Shown: in pieces, positions 17,865 to 27,157 of the stretch
Numbering within the stretch: the first letter of the stretch is position 1
Layout of the letters: every line of letters begins with the position of its first letter
DNA from: Sphingobacteriaceae bacterium
GTDB lineage: Bacteria > Bacteroidota > Bacteroidia > B-17B0 > Aurantibacillaceae
DNA: 64,000 nucleotides
Direction of reading: 5' to 3'
Assembly: GCA_023251725.1 (NCBI GenBank)
Contig: JAHEYG010000006.1
Span: 1 to 64,000 of the forward strand
Made by a program: the position numbers and the translations under genes
Notes under the pieces: model-generated
What the model was told of the DNA's origin: nothing
Database searches by the model: none
Seen by the model: the letters and a program-made list of their open reading frames with translations, nothing else

Positions 17865-18839
17865 TTATTTTTTGTGATCAATTGCCCACTCCTTTGCAAA
17901 ATAAGTAAGAATTACAGAAGCACCGGCGCGTTTAATACTTAATAAAATTTCGTCGCGTACTTTTTTTCCATCAATCCATCCTTCCGCAGCCCCCGCCTTT
18001 ACCATCGCATATTCGCCGCTTACATTATAAGCCGCAATAGGAATACTAAAATTATCATTCAATGATTTTATAATATCCAAATAACTTAATGCCGGTTTCA
18101 CCATTAAAAAATCTGCACCTTCCGCAAAATCCAAATCCGCTTCCAATAATGCTTCCTTGCTATTAGCAGGATTCATTTGATACGTTTTTTTATCTCCAAA
18201 TTTTGGCGCACTTTCTAAAGCATCCCTAAACGGACCATAAAACGAACTCGCATATTTGGCGGTGTAACTCATTATAGAAACATTAGTAAAATTATTTTCA
18301 TCTAAAATTTCTCTAATGTATCCAACACGCCCATCCATCATATCGCTCGGACCAATAATATCAGCACCACATTCCGCCTGCGCCAGCGCCATGTTTCCTA
18401 ACACTTCTAAAGTTTCATCATTAATTATTTCTTTATTTTTTACAATGCCATCATGGCCGTCGCTGCTGTATGGATCCATGGCAACATCGGTCATGATAAC
18501 GGTCTCCGGGAAATGTTTTTTAACTTCCTTGAGGGTTTTTAAATATAAACCATTTTTATTTAAACTTTCCGTCGCTTTTTTATCTTTTAATTTTTCAGAA
18601 ATGTTGGGAAATAATACGAATGATTTAATTCCCAGTTTTATGCAGGCTTCCATTTCTCTTAATAAAAGATCACTGCTTAAGCGATTAATTCCGGGCATGG
18701 ACGCAATGTCTGATTTCTTATTTTTCCCATCAATTAAAAACATTGGAAATATAAAATCATTTACGCATACCGAATTTTCCTGAACAAGATCACGGATAAT
18801 TTGGTTCTTACGATTGCGGCGCGGACGATGAGTTATCAT
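17865..18839 (-). CDS. hemB: Delta-aminolevulinic acid dehydratase (porphobilinogen synthase), magnesium type
   Basis: 324 residues. The two Schiff-base lysines are K195 (SYTAKYASSFYGPF) and K248 (FLMVKPALSYLD). It condenses two 5-aminolevulinates to porphobilinogen. At the metal loop the sequence is DVAMDPYSSDGHDG, so the three zinc cysteines of zinc-type enzymes are absent and a magnesium-dependent enzyme is expected. Its start overlaps the DUF6962 stop by four bases (ATGA), and aroK follows directly. Confidence 0.96.
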   Translation of the reverse strand: MITHRPRRNRKNQIIRDLVQENSVCVNDFIFPMFLIDGKNKKSDIASMPGINRLSSDLLLREMEACIKLGIKSFVLFPNISEKLKDKKATESLNKNGLYLKTLKEVKKHFPETVIMTDVAMDPYSSDGHDGIVKNKEIINDETLEVLGNMALAQAECGADIIGPSDMMDGRVGYIREILDENNFTNVSIMSYTAKYASSFYGPFRDALESAPKFGDKKTYQMNPANSKEALLEADLDFAEGADFLMVKPALSYLDIIKSLNDNFSIPIAAYNVSGEYAMVKAGAAEGWIDGKKVRDEILLSIKRAGASVILTYFAKEWAIDHKK

Positions 18840-19537
18840 ACGATTGAGTTTTTATTTACGGTATTATTTGCTGAACGATTTTGTTCTGTAATTAATCCTT
18901 TATACATTAAAAATAACGACAAGGCAATAAATAAATGACTAATATCTTTATGGTTAAACCATTTTGATAAAGCCACTTTAAAAACTAAAATACTCACACC
19001 AACTATTGCGAACCCTACTCCCAAAATAATATTTTTGCTGAGTACAGATTTCGTTTTCGAATAATTAATTCCTTCGAGCGCGCTTACAATTAATACCAAA
19101 CCAAATGCTGTGTGAATTTCGACAATAGCAAAACTCTTGTAAATAATTAAAAGCACTAAGGCGGCAACAATTTCGAGAATGTTTAAAATAAATAATTTCG
19201 AAAAAAACCATTCGCCAATAGCTTCACGTGTATGAAACAAAACTGCAAATTGTGCAAACACAACTCCTGCAATAGCAACAATCCATCCCGGATATTTTGC
19301 ATTGGGCCCCAATGAATAAGCGAAGGCGTGACCTATGAGTCCGCCAATTAATGTTGAAATTCCGGTTAAAAGAAAAAAATAACGGTAGTACAAAATATAT
19401 TTTTTAGTGGTGTGAGATTTGGTTTTATAAAAAGCATAGATTCCGATAGCGGCCACAATTAAATCGGTAAAAACAGTGATGGGTTCATCCACACGCAAAC
19501 CAAAAATATCTATACTGGGATTATCGTAGGGACTCAT
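18836..19537 (-). CDS. DUF6962 polytopic membrane protein in the heme operon
   Basis: 233 residues with about seven hydrophobic helices (for example ITVFTDLIVAAIGIYAFY, WIVAIAGVVFAQFAVLF, IVAALVLLIIYKSFAIV). Polar and histidine residues near helix ends include GGLIGHAFAY and LFHTREAIGEW. The family is DUF6962, of unknown function. It lies 14 bases after hemCD and overlaps hemB by four bases, so it is translationally coupled to heme enzymes. A role in tetrapyrrole metabolism or metal handling is a reasonable but untested inference. Confidence 0.8.
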   Translation of the reverse strand: MSPYDNPSIDIFGLRVDEPITVFTDLIVAAIGIYAFYKTKSHTTKKYILYYRYFFLLTGISTLIGGLIGHAFAYSLGPNAKYPGWIVAIAGVVFAQFAVLFHTREAIGEWFFSKLFILNILEIVAALVLLIIYKSFAIVEIHTAFGLVLIVSALEGINYSKTKSVLSKNIILGVGFAIVGVSILVFKVALSKWFNHKDISHLFIALSLFLMYKGLITEQNRSANNTVNKNSIV

Positions 19538-19551
19538 TTTGTTTTTAAAAT

Positions 19552-21135
19552 TTAGCTAAGTTGCAAAATTGCCTGAAATAAACCTAAATCGTCGAAGGAA
19601 TTGGTAATGACAATTTGTTTTTCTAATACTTTTTTCTTTACTAATGCCTTTTGAGTGGCTTCGCCCATGGCCACTGCTTTTTGCGTTACACTGAATTTAT
19701 TCTTTTCAAAAAAAGCATCCACGTTACTCGGACTTGTAAAAACAATAATTTCTACATTCGAATCAATTTCAATACTATGTTTTAACGTAACATATACCGG
19801 CAAATTAATTACTTTGTCTTGTTTTATAATTTGGTGTTGTATGCTTTGTAAACTATCCTTGGCTATAGGAAATAGAACAGTAGCGTTTCCGGCGATGGAA
19901 CTAAATTGTTTACCAATTAGTTTTGTATCTGTACTTTGCCCAATGAATTCCGCTCTAAAACCAAAAGCTCTGAGCTCTTGCGCCGTGGCTTTTCCAACAC
20001 AACCAATTTTTACTTTTCCGATTTCGGGTTTCTGATTAAAAAAATATCTTACAGCGTGTTTGCTGCTAAAAAATATCCAATCACTTTTTGGCAAAAAACT
20101 CATTGGTATTTCTTTAAACTCAATTAAACTTTTTCCTTCTATTGGGAAGTTTAATTTTTTTAACGCTCTTGGTAAATAATCTTTTTCTCTTAAATTTTTT
20201 GTAATGAAAACTTTTTTGGGAGATATTTGTTTAATATGAGATGTAATTCTTTCGGCTAACTCATCTGTAAAAAAAGATTCGAAATACAATTGTTTAGGCT
20301 GCGCATTCCATGTATCGGCCACACTTACCCATGTTTTAAATTTTAAGCGGTCGTCTTTATCATGATCAGCTTCGCAATATGCTCCCAACGGTAAAGCGCA
20401 ACCCCCGTCAAATAAATTTAAAATTCGGCGCTCAACATTTATTTTAATTAAAATATCTAATTCACTTATTTTATCAATAATTGTTAAGAGCTCGTCGTTA
20501 GTTTCTTTAATTTGCCAGGCCAAAACACCTTGCGCCGGTGCCGGAACAAATTCGTAAGGTGATAATTTTTCGCAATGAAATTCGTCTAAATTAATTTCCA
20601 AACGTTCTACTCCGGCATTGGCTAATAAAATAGCGTCGTATTGTTTGTCGGCCAATTTTTTTATTCGGGTGGGAACATTACCTCGTAAATCTTTAATTTC
20701 AACATCGGGCCTAAAAGCAAGTAATTGCGATTTACGTCGCGCCGAGGAAGTTCCAACTATCGAATTTTCTTTCAGTGAAAATTTTTTACTTTCGTCAACA
20801 CAGTCTTTTCTGATAATTAAAAGTTCAGATGGGTCTTCACGCATTGAGACTCCGGCAATTATTAATCCATCGGGATTTGTTGTGTGAACATCTTTATGCG
20901 AATGAACCGCAATATCAATTGTTCCTGCTAATAATTCTTCTTCGAGTTCCTTTGTAAAAAAACCTTTGCCTTCTAATTTATCGAAGCTCGTATTCCATTC
21001 CTGAGATTTATCGCCGGTAGTTTGAATAATTTTTATTTCAACCTCGTAGCCCTTTTTCTCCAACAGGTTTTTTGTATAATTAGCCTGCCATAATGCTAAA
21101 TCGCTCCCGCGCGTACCAATTATAATTTTTTTCAT
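19552..21135 (-). CDS. hemC/hemD: Fused porphobilinogen deaminase and uroporphyrinogen-III synthase
   Basis: 527 residues, about 300 for each part. The HemC half begins IIGTRGSDLALWQANYT, contains GTSSARRKSQLLAFRPD and RGNVPTRIKKL, and carries the dipyrromethane-cofactor cysteine C246 in LFDGGCALPLGAY. From about residue 310 the HemD fold follows: KVFITKNLREKDYLPRAL, SDWIFFSSKHAVRYFF, VGKATAQELRAFGF and VFTSPSNVDAFFE. One chain would thus turn porphobilinogen into hydroxymethylbilane and then uroporphyrinogen III. The frame is continuous with no internal stop. It sits between hemA and DUF6962-hemB in one operon. Confidence 0.95.
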   Translation of the reverse strand: MKKIIIGTRGSDLALWQANYTKNLLEKKGYEVEIKIIQTTGDKSQEWNTSFDKLEGKGFFTKELEEELLAGTIDIAVHSHKDVHTTNPDGLIIAGVSMREDPSELLIIRKDCVDESKKFSLKENSIVGTSSARRKSQLLAFRPDVEIKDLRGNVPTRIKKLADKQYDAILLANAGVERLEINLDEFHCEKLSPYEFVPAPAQGVLAWQIKETNDELLTIIDKISELDILIKINVERRILNLFDGGCALPLGAYCEADHDKDDRLKFKTWVSVADTWNAQPKQLYFESFFTDELAERITSHIKQISPKKVFITKNLREKDYLPRALKKLNFPIEGKSLIEFKEIPMSFLPKSDWIFFSSKHAVRYFFNQKPEIGKVKIGCVGKATAQELRAFGFRAEFIGQSTDTKLIGKQFSSIAGNATVLFPIAKDSLQSIQHQIIKQDKVINLPVYVTLKHSIEIDSNVEIIVFTSPSNVDAFFEKNKFSVTQKAVAMGEATQKALVKKKVLEKQIVITNSFDDLGLFQAILQLS

Positions 21136-21177
21136 TTAAACAGGAAAATTGAAAAGGAAATTTGTATTAGAAATTTA

Positions 21178-21209
21178 CATTCTTAATTCTGCATTCTTAA
21201 TTCTTAATT
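21178..21209. repeat. Short-unit tandem repeat (ATTCTTA family)
   Basis: ATTCTTAATTCTGC is followed by ATTCTTAATTCTTAATT. The repeat covers the end of hemA, including its last codons and stop, and the gap before hemCD. Confidence 0.6.
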
Positions 21210-22435
21210 TCTTTCTTACTTATCAATGCTTCCTTTGCGGTTTTCATTGCAACAGCATTATATTTTTTCTCCACGTAGTTTAATACTTTGTCTAAAATTT
21301 CTTTGCTTTTATCGTCCAACGAATTAATTTCCTTAATAAAAACTTCGTTCACAGCAATTTCTTTAATGGCTTTCACTTGCTTCGGAATTTCTCCAAAAGC
21401 CAACTCTATTTTACGCTCTTTATGCAAATTTTTAAATTCGTGTAATTTATTTTGAATAATGTAATTACATTTCTCAATTTCAGCATGACGCAGTTCCAGA
21501 TTTTTTTCGGCCTGCGTTTTTAAAGAGTTAATATCAATGTAATGAATATTATTTTCTTTTAAAACATTTGCCTCCACATCGGCAGGTAATGCCAAATCAA
21601 TAATTACCTTTTTAGTTTTATCGTTTGCTAACATCTGATTATAAATAACTTCATTGATGATGGGCTCAGTTGAACCGGTACATGTTATTAAAACATCAAA
21701 GCCATTTTCGTATTTATTTAAATCAGATAATGAAAAGGATTGTCCTTGTAACTTGTCCATTAGTTTCTCCGCATTTTTTAAAGTGCGATTAAATACCGTA
21801 AAGTTGGCAAATTTATGTTTTAGCAAATAATTGGCCATTACTGTATTTGTTTCTCCGGCACCAATCATAATAATTCGGGCATCATTTTTTATTCCCAATT
21901 CGCGAAGCTGCCGATAGGCCAATGAAACTATTGAAACAGGATTTTTTGAAATATCTGTTTTAGTAAAAATATCTTTTGCGGTTTCGATGGTTTGCTTCAC
22001 TAATAATCTAATAAAATCGCCGGTTAATCCCAATAAATTACAAAACTCATAGGCCTTTCGTACCTGAGTAATAATTTCGCGTTCGCCAATTACCAATGAA
22101 TTTAAAGAAGAAGCTACTTCAAATACATGCTTTACCGCTTCATCATTTTCGAACACTTGAGTTTTTTCTGCCAATAAATTTATGGTGGCAGAATCTAAAT
22201 TCGAATTCACAAATTTTAATAATTGCCTTACAAGATTTTCTGTAACTTCAGTTTCTGAACAAATAAAAAATTCAACACGGTTACAGGTACTCAACAGCAT
22301 CAATTCTTCAAAATCAAAATTAATTTTGATGGCGCCCAATAGGGTCGACTGAAGTTCTTCGTTCAAATGCAATTTGCCGATTTGATCGAGCGACAAATTT
22401 TTGTGATTGATAGATATTATTTTAAAGGCTTTCAA
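21197..22435 (-). CDS. hemA: Glutamyl-tRNA reductase
   Basis: 412 residues. The catalytic cysteine is C51 in LLSTCNRVEFF, the NADPH-binding domain follows (IIMIGAGETNTVMANYLL), and the C-terminus is the dimerisation helix region. It makes glutamate-1-semialdehyde from glutamyl-tRNA, the first step of C5 heme synthesis. The start is TTG 22435; no in-frame ATG exists upstream, and KAFKIISINHKNLSL is the expected N-terminus. It is divergent from the phosphatase gene, with about 100 bases between. Confidence 0.95.
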   Translation of the reverse strand: MKAFKIISINHKNLSLDQIGKLHLNEELQSTLLGAIKINFDFEELMLLSTCNRVEFFICSETEVTENLVRQLLKFVNSNLDSATINLLAEKTQVFENDEAVKHVFEVASSLNSLVIGEREIITQVRKAYEFCNLLGLTGDFIRLLVKQTIETAKDIFTKTDISKNPVSIVSLAYRQLRELGIKNDARIIMIGAGETNTVMANYLLKHKFANFTVFNRTLKNAEKLMDKLQGQSFSLSDLNKYENGFDVLITCTGSTEPIINEVIYNQMLANDKTKKVIIDLALPADVEANVLKENNIHYIDINSLKTQAEKNLELRHAEIEKCNYIIQNKLHEFKNLHKERKIELAFGEIPKQVKAIKEIAVNEVFIKEINSLDDKSKEILDKVLNYVEKKYNAVAMKTAKEALISKKEIKN

Positions 22436-22538
22436 GCGGCAGTAAATATCAATAAAATTAGTCTTTTTATTGTCATAATAATGTCATATTTTATTCTAAA
22501 TGAACCCTTGGGCTTTAAATTTTTAGTAATTTGGTCCA

Positions 22539-24755
22539 ATGAATTCAAGGCCATTAAGAATCCCAATTCTTATTATAAACATTCTTCTTTTTTCAGGTTT
22601 ATTTTCTCAAAATAATACTTACGAAAAAGAATTCAAAGCAAACGAAATCCTTTTTTATAAATCCATTAATAAAGGTCTTACCGATTCTTCACTTCAATTT
22701 CTTAAAAGGTGCGAAAGAATTTCCGAATCTCAATCCGACAGCAATCTTATACACTCCGTTTATTTGCAAAAAGCAAGTTATTACAAATTAAAAGACGATT
22801 ATGTAAACGTTTCAAAATTTGTAAGACCCGCGCTTGGGTATTTTGAAAGAAATAATCAAGTCGAAAATCTTTTGGAAGCGGCCGATGACTTAACCAGTTA
22901 TTATTTTGCCAATTCAATTTACGATTCTTCTATTTTTATTTGCGAAAAATATATTCCTATTGCTATTAAAAGTAAAAACAACAAATCGATTTCGCTTTTA
23001 CTTTATATCAAAGGTAAATGTCTTAGTTTTCAAGGGCGACTTAACGAGGCAACTGTTGTTTTAAGGGAGGGTTTAAAGTTTTCGAAAGAAACTCATAATG
23101 AAATAAATATTGTACAATGCTTACTGGCGCTTTCGGCGGTTTACCTTGAGGTGAATGCTAAGTTCGCCTTGAGTCAACTGAATGAAGCTAAAAAATTTAT
23201 TGACAAAGTTGGCAACGACCAAAAATATGCTTTTTATACTTCCTTTGGAAACACGTATCGAAATTTAGGTAATTACGATTCGGCCCTATATTTCTACACT
23301 AAAATTCTTCCTATAATAAATAAAGAGAACAACAAAACTGCTTATGGCGCCACCATTGGCAATATTGGGAATGTGTATGCAGATATGGGTCGTTATGCAG
23401 AAGCTTTGGCCAAACAATTTGAATCGATCGAATATTTTAAAATGTCGAGCGATTCGCTGGATATCGAAATCGCCTATGGAAGCATTGCCGATGTTTATTT
23501 GCAAAAAAAAGATTATAAGCAAGCGCTTAATTATTTGAAAAAAGCAACAGCCATGTCGCAACGTTTAGGTTTTGTTGAAGAACTTATTTACAATTATACA
23601 GGACTGTTTCAGTGCTATGAAAATCTTGGGAATTATAAAGAAGCTTTTGAATCGTACAAACTTTATCATAAGTACAATGATAGTATTCGAAATACTGAAA
23701 CCGCGAAAAAATTAACTGAACAGGAATTAAATTACCGATTCGATGAACGAAAAAAAGAAGATGCAATTGTTCAAAAAAGCAAAGACGAAATGTCGCAACA
23801 ACAATTGAAGCATCAAAAACTGATCAGCTATATTTCTTTTGGTGGAGGCATAATTTTACTTTCATTCCTATTTATTACAATGCGAAACAGTAATATCAGA
23901 AAAAAAATAAATCAGCAATTAGAAATAAGTCATTTCGAAATTAAAACCCAAAAAAATATTATTGAAACCAAAAACCGCGAAATTACCGATAGCATTACTT
24001 ATGCGTCGCGATTACAGCAAGGTATTTTGCCGGATGCCGATGAGGTAAAGGAACTTTTACCTGGAAGTTTTATATTTTACCGGCCGCGTGATATTGTAAG
24101 CGGAGATTTTTATTGGGTTAGAAAATTAAGCGGAAGTGCAAAAGTGGGAACCAAAGGTGTTGTTGGAATTGTAATTGCCGATTGCACCGGTCATGGAGTG
24201 CCGGGCGCTTTTATGAGTTTTATAGGAAGTACAATTTTAAATCAAACCATTGGAAATAAAAAAGTGCAAAGTCCGGGCGATGCCCTCGAATATTTAAATG
24301 AACAATTGCCCAATACACTTCAAAGCAAAACAAAAACCGGACAAATTAACGACGGCATGGAAGCCGGAATTTGTGTATTGAATAAACCTGAAAATAAATT
24401 ATTTTTTTCGGGCGCCAATTTAAATCTCATTCACATAAGAAACGGAATTGTAAAAGAAATTAAAGGCGACAAACATCCTATCGGATTAAATATTGAACTT
24501 CAGAAAACTTTTACAACACATGAAATTTCTTTAGAAAAAAACGATTGTGTATATATGTTTTCGGATGGTTATCCTGATCAGTTTGGCGGAGCAAAAGGAA
24601 AAAAATTCAAATATAAAAACCTGGTTAATTTATTAGTGGAAAACAGTTCGCTTAACGCGGATGAACAATTAAAATTGGTTTCTTCAAATTTCGATAGTTG
24701 GAAAGGAAAACTTGAACAATTGGATGATGTGCTAATGTTTGGAATTAAGATTTAA
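22539..24755 (+). CDS. TPR sensor with SpoIIE-type PP2C phosphatase domain
   Basis: 738 residues. A signal sequence is followed by periplasmic TPR units to about residue 390 (NTYRNLGNYDSALYFYTKIL, NIGNVYADMGRYAEAL), a membrane helix (ISFGGGIILLSFLFITM), a coiled coil ending in the DSITYASRLQQGILP linker, and a C-terminal PPM/SpoIIE domain with the metal-binding motifs SGDFYW, DCTGHGVPGAFMS and FSDGYPDQFGG. It is predicted to be a serine/threonine phosphatase that senses a periplasmic cue and acts in the cytoplasm, perhaps on an anti-sigma-antagonist-like partner. No partner is adjacent. Confidence 0.92.
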   Translation: MNSRPLRIPILIINILLFSGLFSQNNTYEKEFKANEILFYKSINKGLTDSSLQFLKRCERISESQSDSNLIHSVYLQKASYYKLKDDYVNVSKFVRPALGYFERNNQVENLLEAADDLTSYYFANSIYDSSIFICEKYIPIAIKSKNNKSISLLLYIKGKCLSFQGRLNEATVVLREGLKFSKETHNEINIVQCLLALSAVYLEVNAKFALSQLNEAKKFIDKVGNDQKYAFYTSFGNTYRNLGNYDSALYFYTKILPIINKENNKTAYGATIGNIGNVYADMGRYAEALAKQFESIEYFKMSSDSLDIEIAYGSIADVYLQKKDYKQALNYLKKATAMSQRLGFVEELIYNYTGLFQCYENLGNYKEAFESYKLYHKYNDSIRNTETAKKLTEQELNYRFDERKKEDAIVQKSKDEMSQQQLKHQKLISYISFGGGIILLSFLFITMRNSNIRKKINQQLEISHFEIKTQKNIIETKNREITDSITYASRLQQGILPDADEVKELLPGSFIFYRPRDIVSGDFYWVRKLSGSAKVGTKGVVGIVIADCTGHGVPGAFMSFIGSTILNQTIGNKKVQSPGDALEYLNEQLPNTLQSKTKTGQINDGMEAGICVLNKPENKLFFSGANLNLIHIRNGIVKEIKGDKHPIGLNIELQKTFTTHEISLEKNDCVYMFSDGYPDQFGGAKGKKFKYKNLVNLLVENSSLNADEQLKLVSSNFDSWKGKLEQLDDVLMFGIKI

Positions 24756-24816
24756 AAAAAACCTTCCCTTTATCATTTAATGTTTCTTGTTTAATGTTTT
24801 TTATTATTTTTAAAAT

Positions 24817-24829
24817 AGGAATCGTTCCT
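24817..24829 (-). terminator. Possible short terminator after fabH
   Basis: On the minus strand AGGAA-CGA-TTCCT is followed by ATTTT, just after the fabH stop. The stem is only five pairs, so the call is weak. Confidence 0.35.
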
Positions 24830-24831
24830 GG

Positions 24832-25824
24832 TTATTTGGAATCGTACGACCATTTCAACCAAATCGATCCCCAGGTAAATCCACCGCCAAATGCCGACAA
24901 AATAAGATTATCACCTTTTTTTATTTGCTTTTCGTAATCCCATAACAAAAGGGGCAAGGTGCCGGCCGTTGTGTTACCGTAACGCTCAATGTTCATCATT
25001 ACTTTATCAGGACCAATACCCATTCGTTCGGCGGTAGCTTCAATAATACGTTTGTTGGCCTGATGCGGCACCAACCATTTTATATCATTAGCTGTTAATT
25101 TATTTTTCGTCATAATACTTGTAGTTACTTCTGCCATTGCATATACAGCATGTTTAAATACTGCCTGTCCTTCTTGATATACATAGTGCATTTTATTATT
25201 TACAGTATCGTGCGAAGCCGGATGTAAAGAACCGCCGGCCGGCATGTTTAAATGTTTCCCGCCATTTCCATCTGAGTGTAAAACAAAATCCTGCATTCCT
25301 AAACCATCTTCCGATGGCTCCAATAAAACAGCCCCCGCGCCATCTCCAAAAATTACACAAGTTGCTCGGTCGGTAAAATCCAAAATCCGACTCATCATAT
25401 CTGCTCCAACAATAACCACTTTTTTATGTCGGCCTGTTTCTATAAACTGTGCCCCTGTTGCGAGACCGTAGATAAACCCCGAACAGGCCGCAGTTAAATC
25501 AAATCCCCAGGCATTTTTAGCTCCTACTTTAGCGCAAATTAAATTAGAAGTAGAAGGAAAACTCATGTCGGGAGTAACAGTACCACAAATTAATAAATCA
25601 ATTTCTTCTGGAGAAATGTGGCGCTTTTTGCATAATAATTTTACAGCCTCAGCACCCATATCGGAAGTGGCTTTTGTTGGATCGAGTTCAATTCTCCGTT
25701 CCTTTATTCCGGTGCGGCTGGTAATCCATTCATCGTTGGTATCTACAAATTTTTCCAAATCGGTATTCGTCATCACGTTCTCCGGAACATATCCGGCAAC
25801 TGCTGTTATAGCGGCTCTAATCAT
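24832..25824 (-). CDS. fabH: 3-oxoacyl-ACP synthase III
   Basis: 330 residues. The catalytic triad is visible as C114 in TAACSGFIYG, His in VPHQANKRIIEA and Asn in RYGNTTAGTLP. It starts fatty-acid synthesis by condensing acetyl-CoA with malonyl-ACP. Its ATG overlaps the plsX stop by one base, giving the classic plsX-fabH pair. Domain order and length are normal. Confidence 0.96.
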   Translation of the reverse strand: MIRAAITAVAGYVPENVMTNTDLEKFVDTNDEWITSRTGIKERRIELDPTKATSDMGAEAVKLLCKKRHISPEEIDLLICGTVTPDMSFPSTSNLICAKVGAKNAWGFDLTAACSGFIYGLATGAQFIETGRHKKVVIVGADMMSRILDFTDRATCVIFGDGAGAVLLEPSEDGLGMQDFVLHSDGNGGKHLNMPAGGSLHPASHDTVNNKMHYVYQEGQAVFKHAVYAMAEVTTSIMTKNKLTANDIKWLVPHQANKRIIEATAERMGIGPDKVMMNIERYGNTTAGTLPLLLWDYEKQIKKGDNLILSAFGGGFTWGSIWLKWSYDSK

Positions 25825-26762
25825 TATTGAAAAACTTGTTTTATTTTATCGTTTAATTTTGCTTCTACAATATCTTTTGCCAAAACTAACATATTTTTAA
25901 ACGCCATCGGACTTGAAATGCCATGGCAGATTAACACATTAGAATTAATTCCAAGAATGGGAGTGCCACCGTATAATTCGTAATTAAATCTATCAAAATA
26001 TTCGTCGCTGCGTTTGCGTTTTTTAATGGCGGTATAAAATGCTTCTGCGGTTTTTAAAATTACATTTCCGGTAAATCCTTCGCACACTATTACATCCGCT
26101 TTATCACTAAAAATATCCCTGCCTTCTATGTTTCCTACAAAATTAAAATCTTTACTGTCTTTCATTAAATTGTAAGCGGCTTGCGAAACTAAATTTCCTT
26201 TCTCTGCTTCTTCTCCAATATTTAACAAACCCACTTTCGGATCTTTAATTTTATAAACTTCATTGGCGTAAATCGAACCCAGTATTCCAAATTGATACAA
26301 TACATCGGGTTTGCAATCGGCATTTGTTCCCACATCCAACACAATTCCAAAACCGCCATTTTGTTTTGGTAAAACTGAAGTGATGCAAGGCCGAATTACA
26401 CCGGGAACAGATTTTACCGAAAACATAGAACCCACTAACATAGCACCCGTGTTACCTGCACTTCCAAAAGCCTGAAGCTGATCTTCTTTTAAAAGCCTAA
26501 AACCAATGGCAATGCTACTGTTTGGTTTTTGTGCCAATGCTCGTGTAGGATGAGCACCCATTTCTAAAATTTCGGTGGTATGAATAAATTCGAAACGATT
26601 TAAATCTGCTTTGTTTTTTTTAAGAATGGCTTTAGCTTTTTCTTCATCGCCAATAAGAACCAATGTTACATCCGCAGGAAGAACTTTAATGGCCATTGCT
26701 GCGCCTTCCACGCAATTTTGAGGGGCAAAATCTCCTCCCATAATATCAAATCCGATTTTCAT
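25824..26762 (-). CDS. plsX: Phosphate acyltransferase PlsX
   Basis: 312 residues beginning MKIGFDIMGGDFAP, the family signature. Further conserved phrases are GSAGNTGAMLVGS and CEGFTGNVILKTAEA. It makes acyl-phosphate from acyl-ACP for phospholipid synthesis. It is coupled to fabH. A terminator and a 190-base gap separate it from rpmF, so in this genome it likely has its own promoter as well. Confidence 0.96.
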   Translation of the reverse strand: MKIGFDIMGGDFAPQNCVEGAAMAIKVLPADVTLVLIGDEEKAKAILKKNKADLNRFEFIHTTEILEMGAHPTRALAQKPNSSIAIGFRLLKEDQLQAFGSAGNTGAMLVGSMFSVKSVPGVIRPCITSVLPKQNGGFGIVLDVGTNADCKPDVLYQFGILGSIYANEVYKIKDPKVGLLNIGEEAEKGNLVSQAAYNLMKDSKDFNFVGNIEGRDIFSDKADVIVCEGFTGNVILKTAEAFYTAIKKRKRSDEYFDRFNYELYGGTPILGINSNVLICHGISSPMAFKNMLVLAKDIVEAKLNDKIKQVFQ

Positions 26763-26854
26763 GTTTTGTGTACAAATTTGAAAGGGCTAAAAAAGCAATT
26801 TCAGAGCAATTTAACAACATTTTATTCGGCAATTTATGAACCTAGTTATCCCTC

Positions 26855-26875
26855 TTATCCTGATAGCAATCGAGA
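26855..26875. repeat. Interspersed palindromic repeat (copy 2)
   Basis: It contains CCTGATAGCAATCGAGA, a diverged copy of the palindrome at 12381-12402, here between plsX and rpmF. Confidence 0.5.
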
Positions 26876-26914
26876 TTCCCAATAAGAAAGGAAACAAAAA
26901 TTAAAAATAAAAAA

Positions 26915-26937
26915 GCCCCGACGTTTATTGCCGGGGC
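26915..26937 (-). terminator. Intrinsic terminator after rpmF
   Basis: On the minus strand GCCCCG pairs with CGGGGC and is followed by a T-rich run (TTTTTTATTTTT). It lies about 20 bases after the rpmF stop. Confidence 0.8.
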
Positions 26938-26956
26938 CGTAAAATTCTTAATATTA

Positions 26957-27145
26957 TTAAGCTGTAGTTTTTTCCATTACCACTTTTCCTTTGTAGTACA
27001 ATTTGCCTTCGAACCAATGCGCGCGGTGCATCAAATGTGCTTCGCCGGTAGTGGTATCTTTTGCAATGGTCATGTGTGGTGCTTTATACGTTGCGCGGCG
27101 TGAGTTACGACGCGAACGCGACAGTTTTCGTTTTGGATTTGGCAT
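26957..27145 (-). CDS. rpmF: 50S ribosomal protein L32
   Basis: 62 residues, beginning [18 protein letters not shown] and continuing with [15 protein letters not shown]. This is the L32p family without zinc cysteines, as in other Bacteroidota. It is 12 bases behind the DUF177 gene, in the conserved yceD-rpmF order, and ends at a terminator. Confidence 0.96.
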   Translation of the reverse strand: MPNPKRKLSRSRRNSRRATYKAPHMTIAKDTTTGEAHLMHRAHWFEGKLYYKGKVVMEKTTA

Positions 27146-27157
27146 GGCTTCTAATTT

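Noticed and set aside
18316-18783. 155-codon open frame antisense to hemB
   Set aside because: It mirrors a strongly conserved enzyme gene; its product is low-complexity and has no family features.
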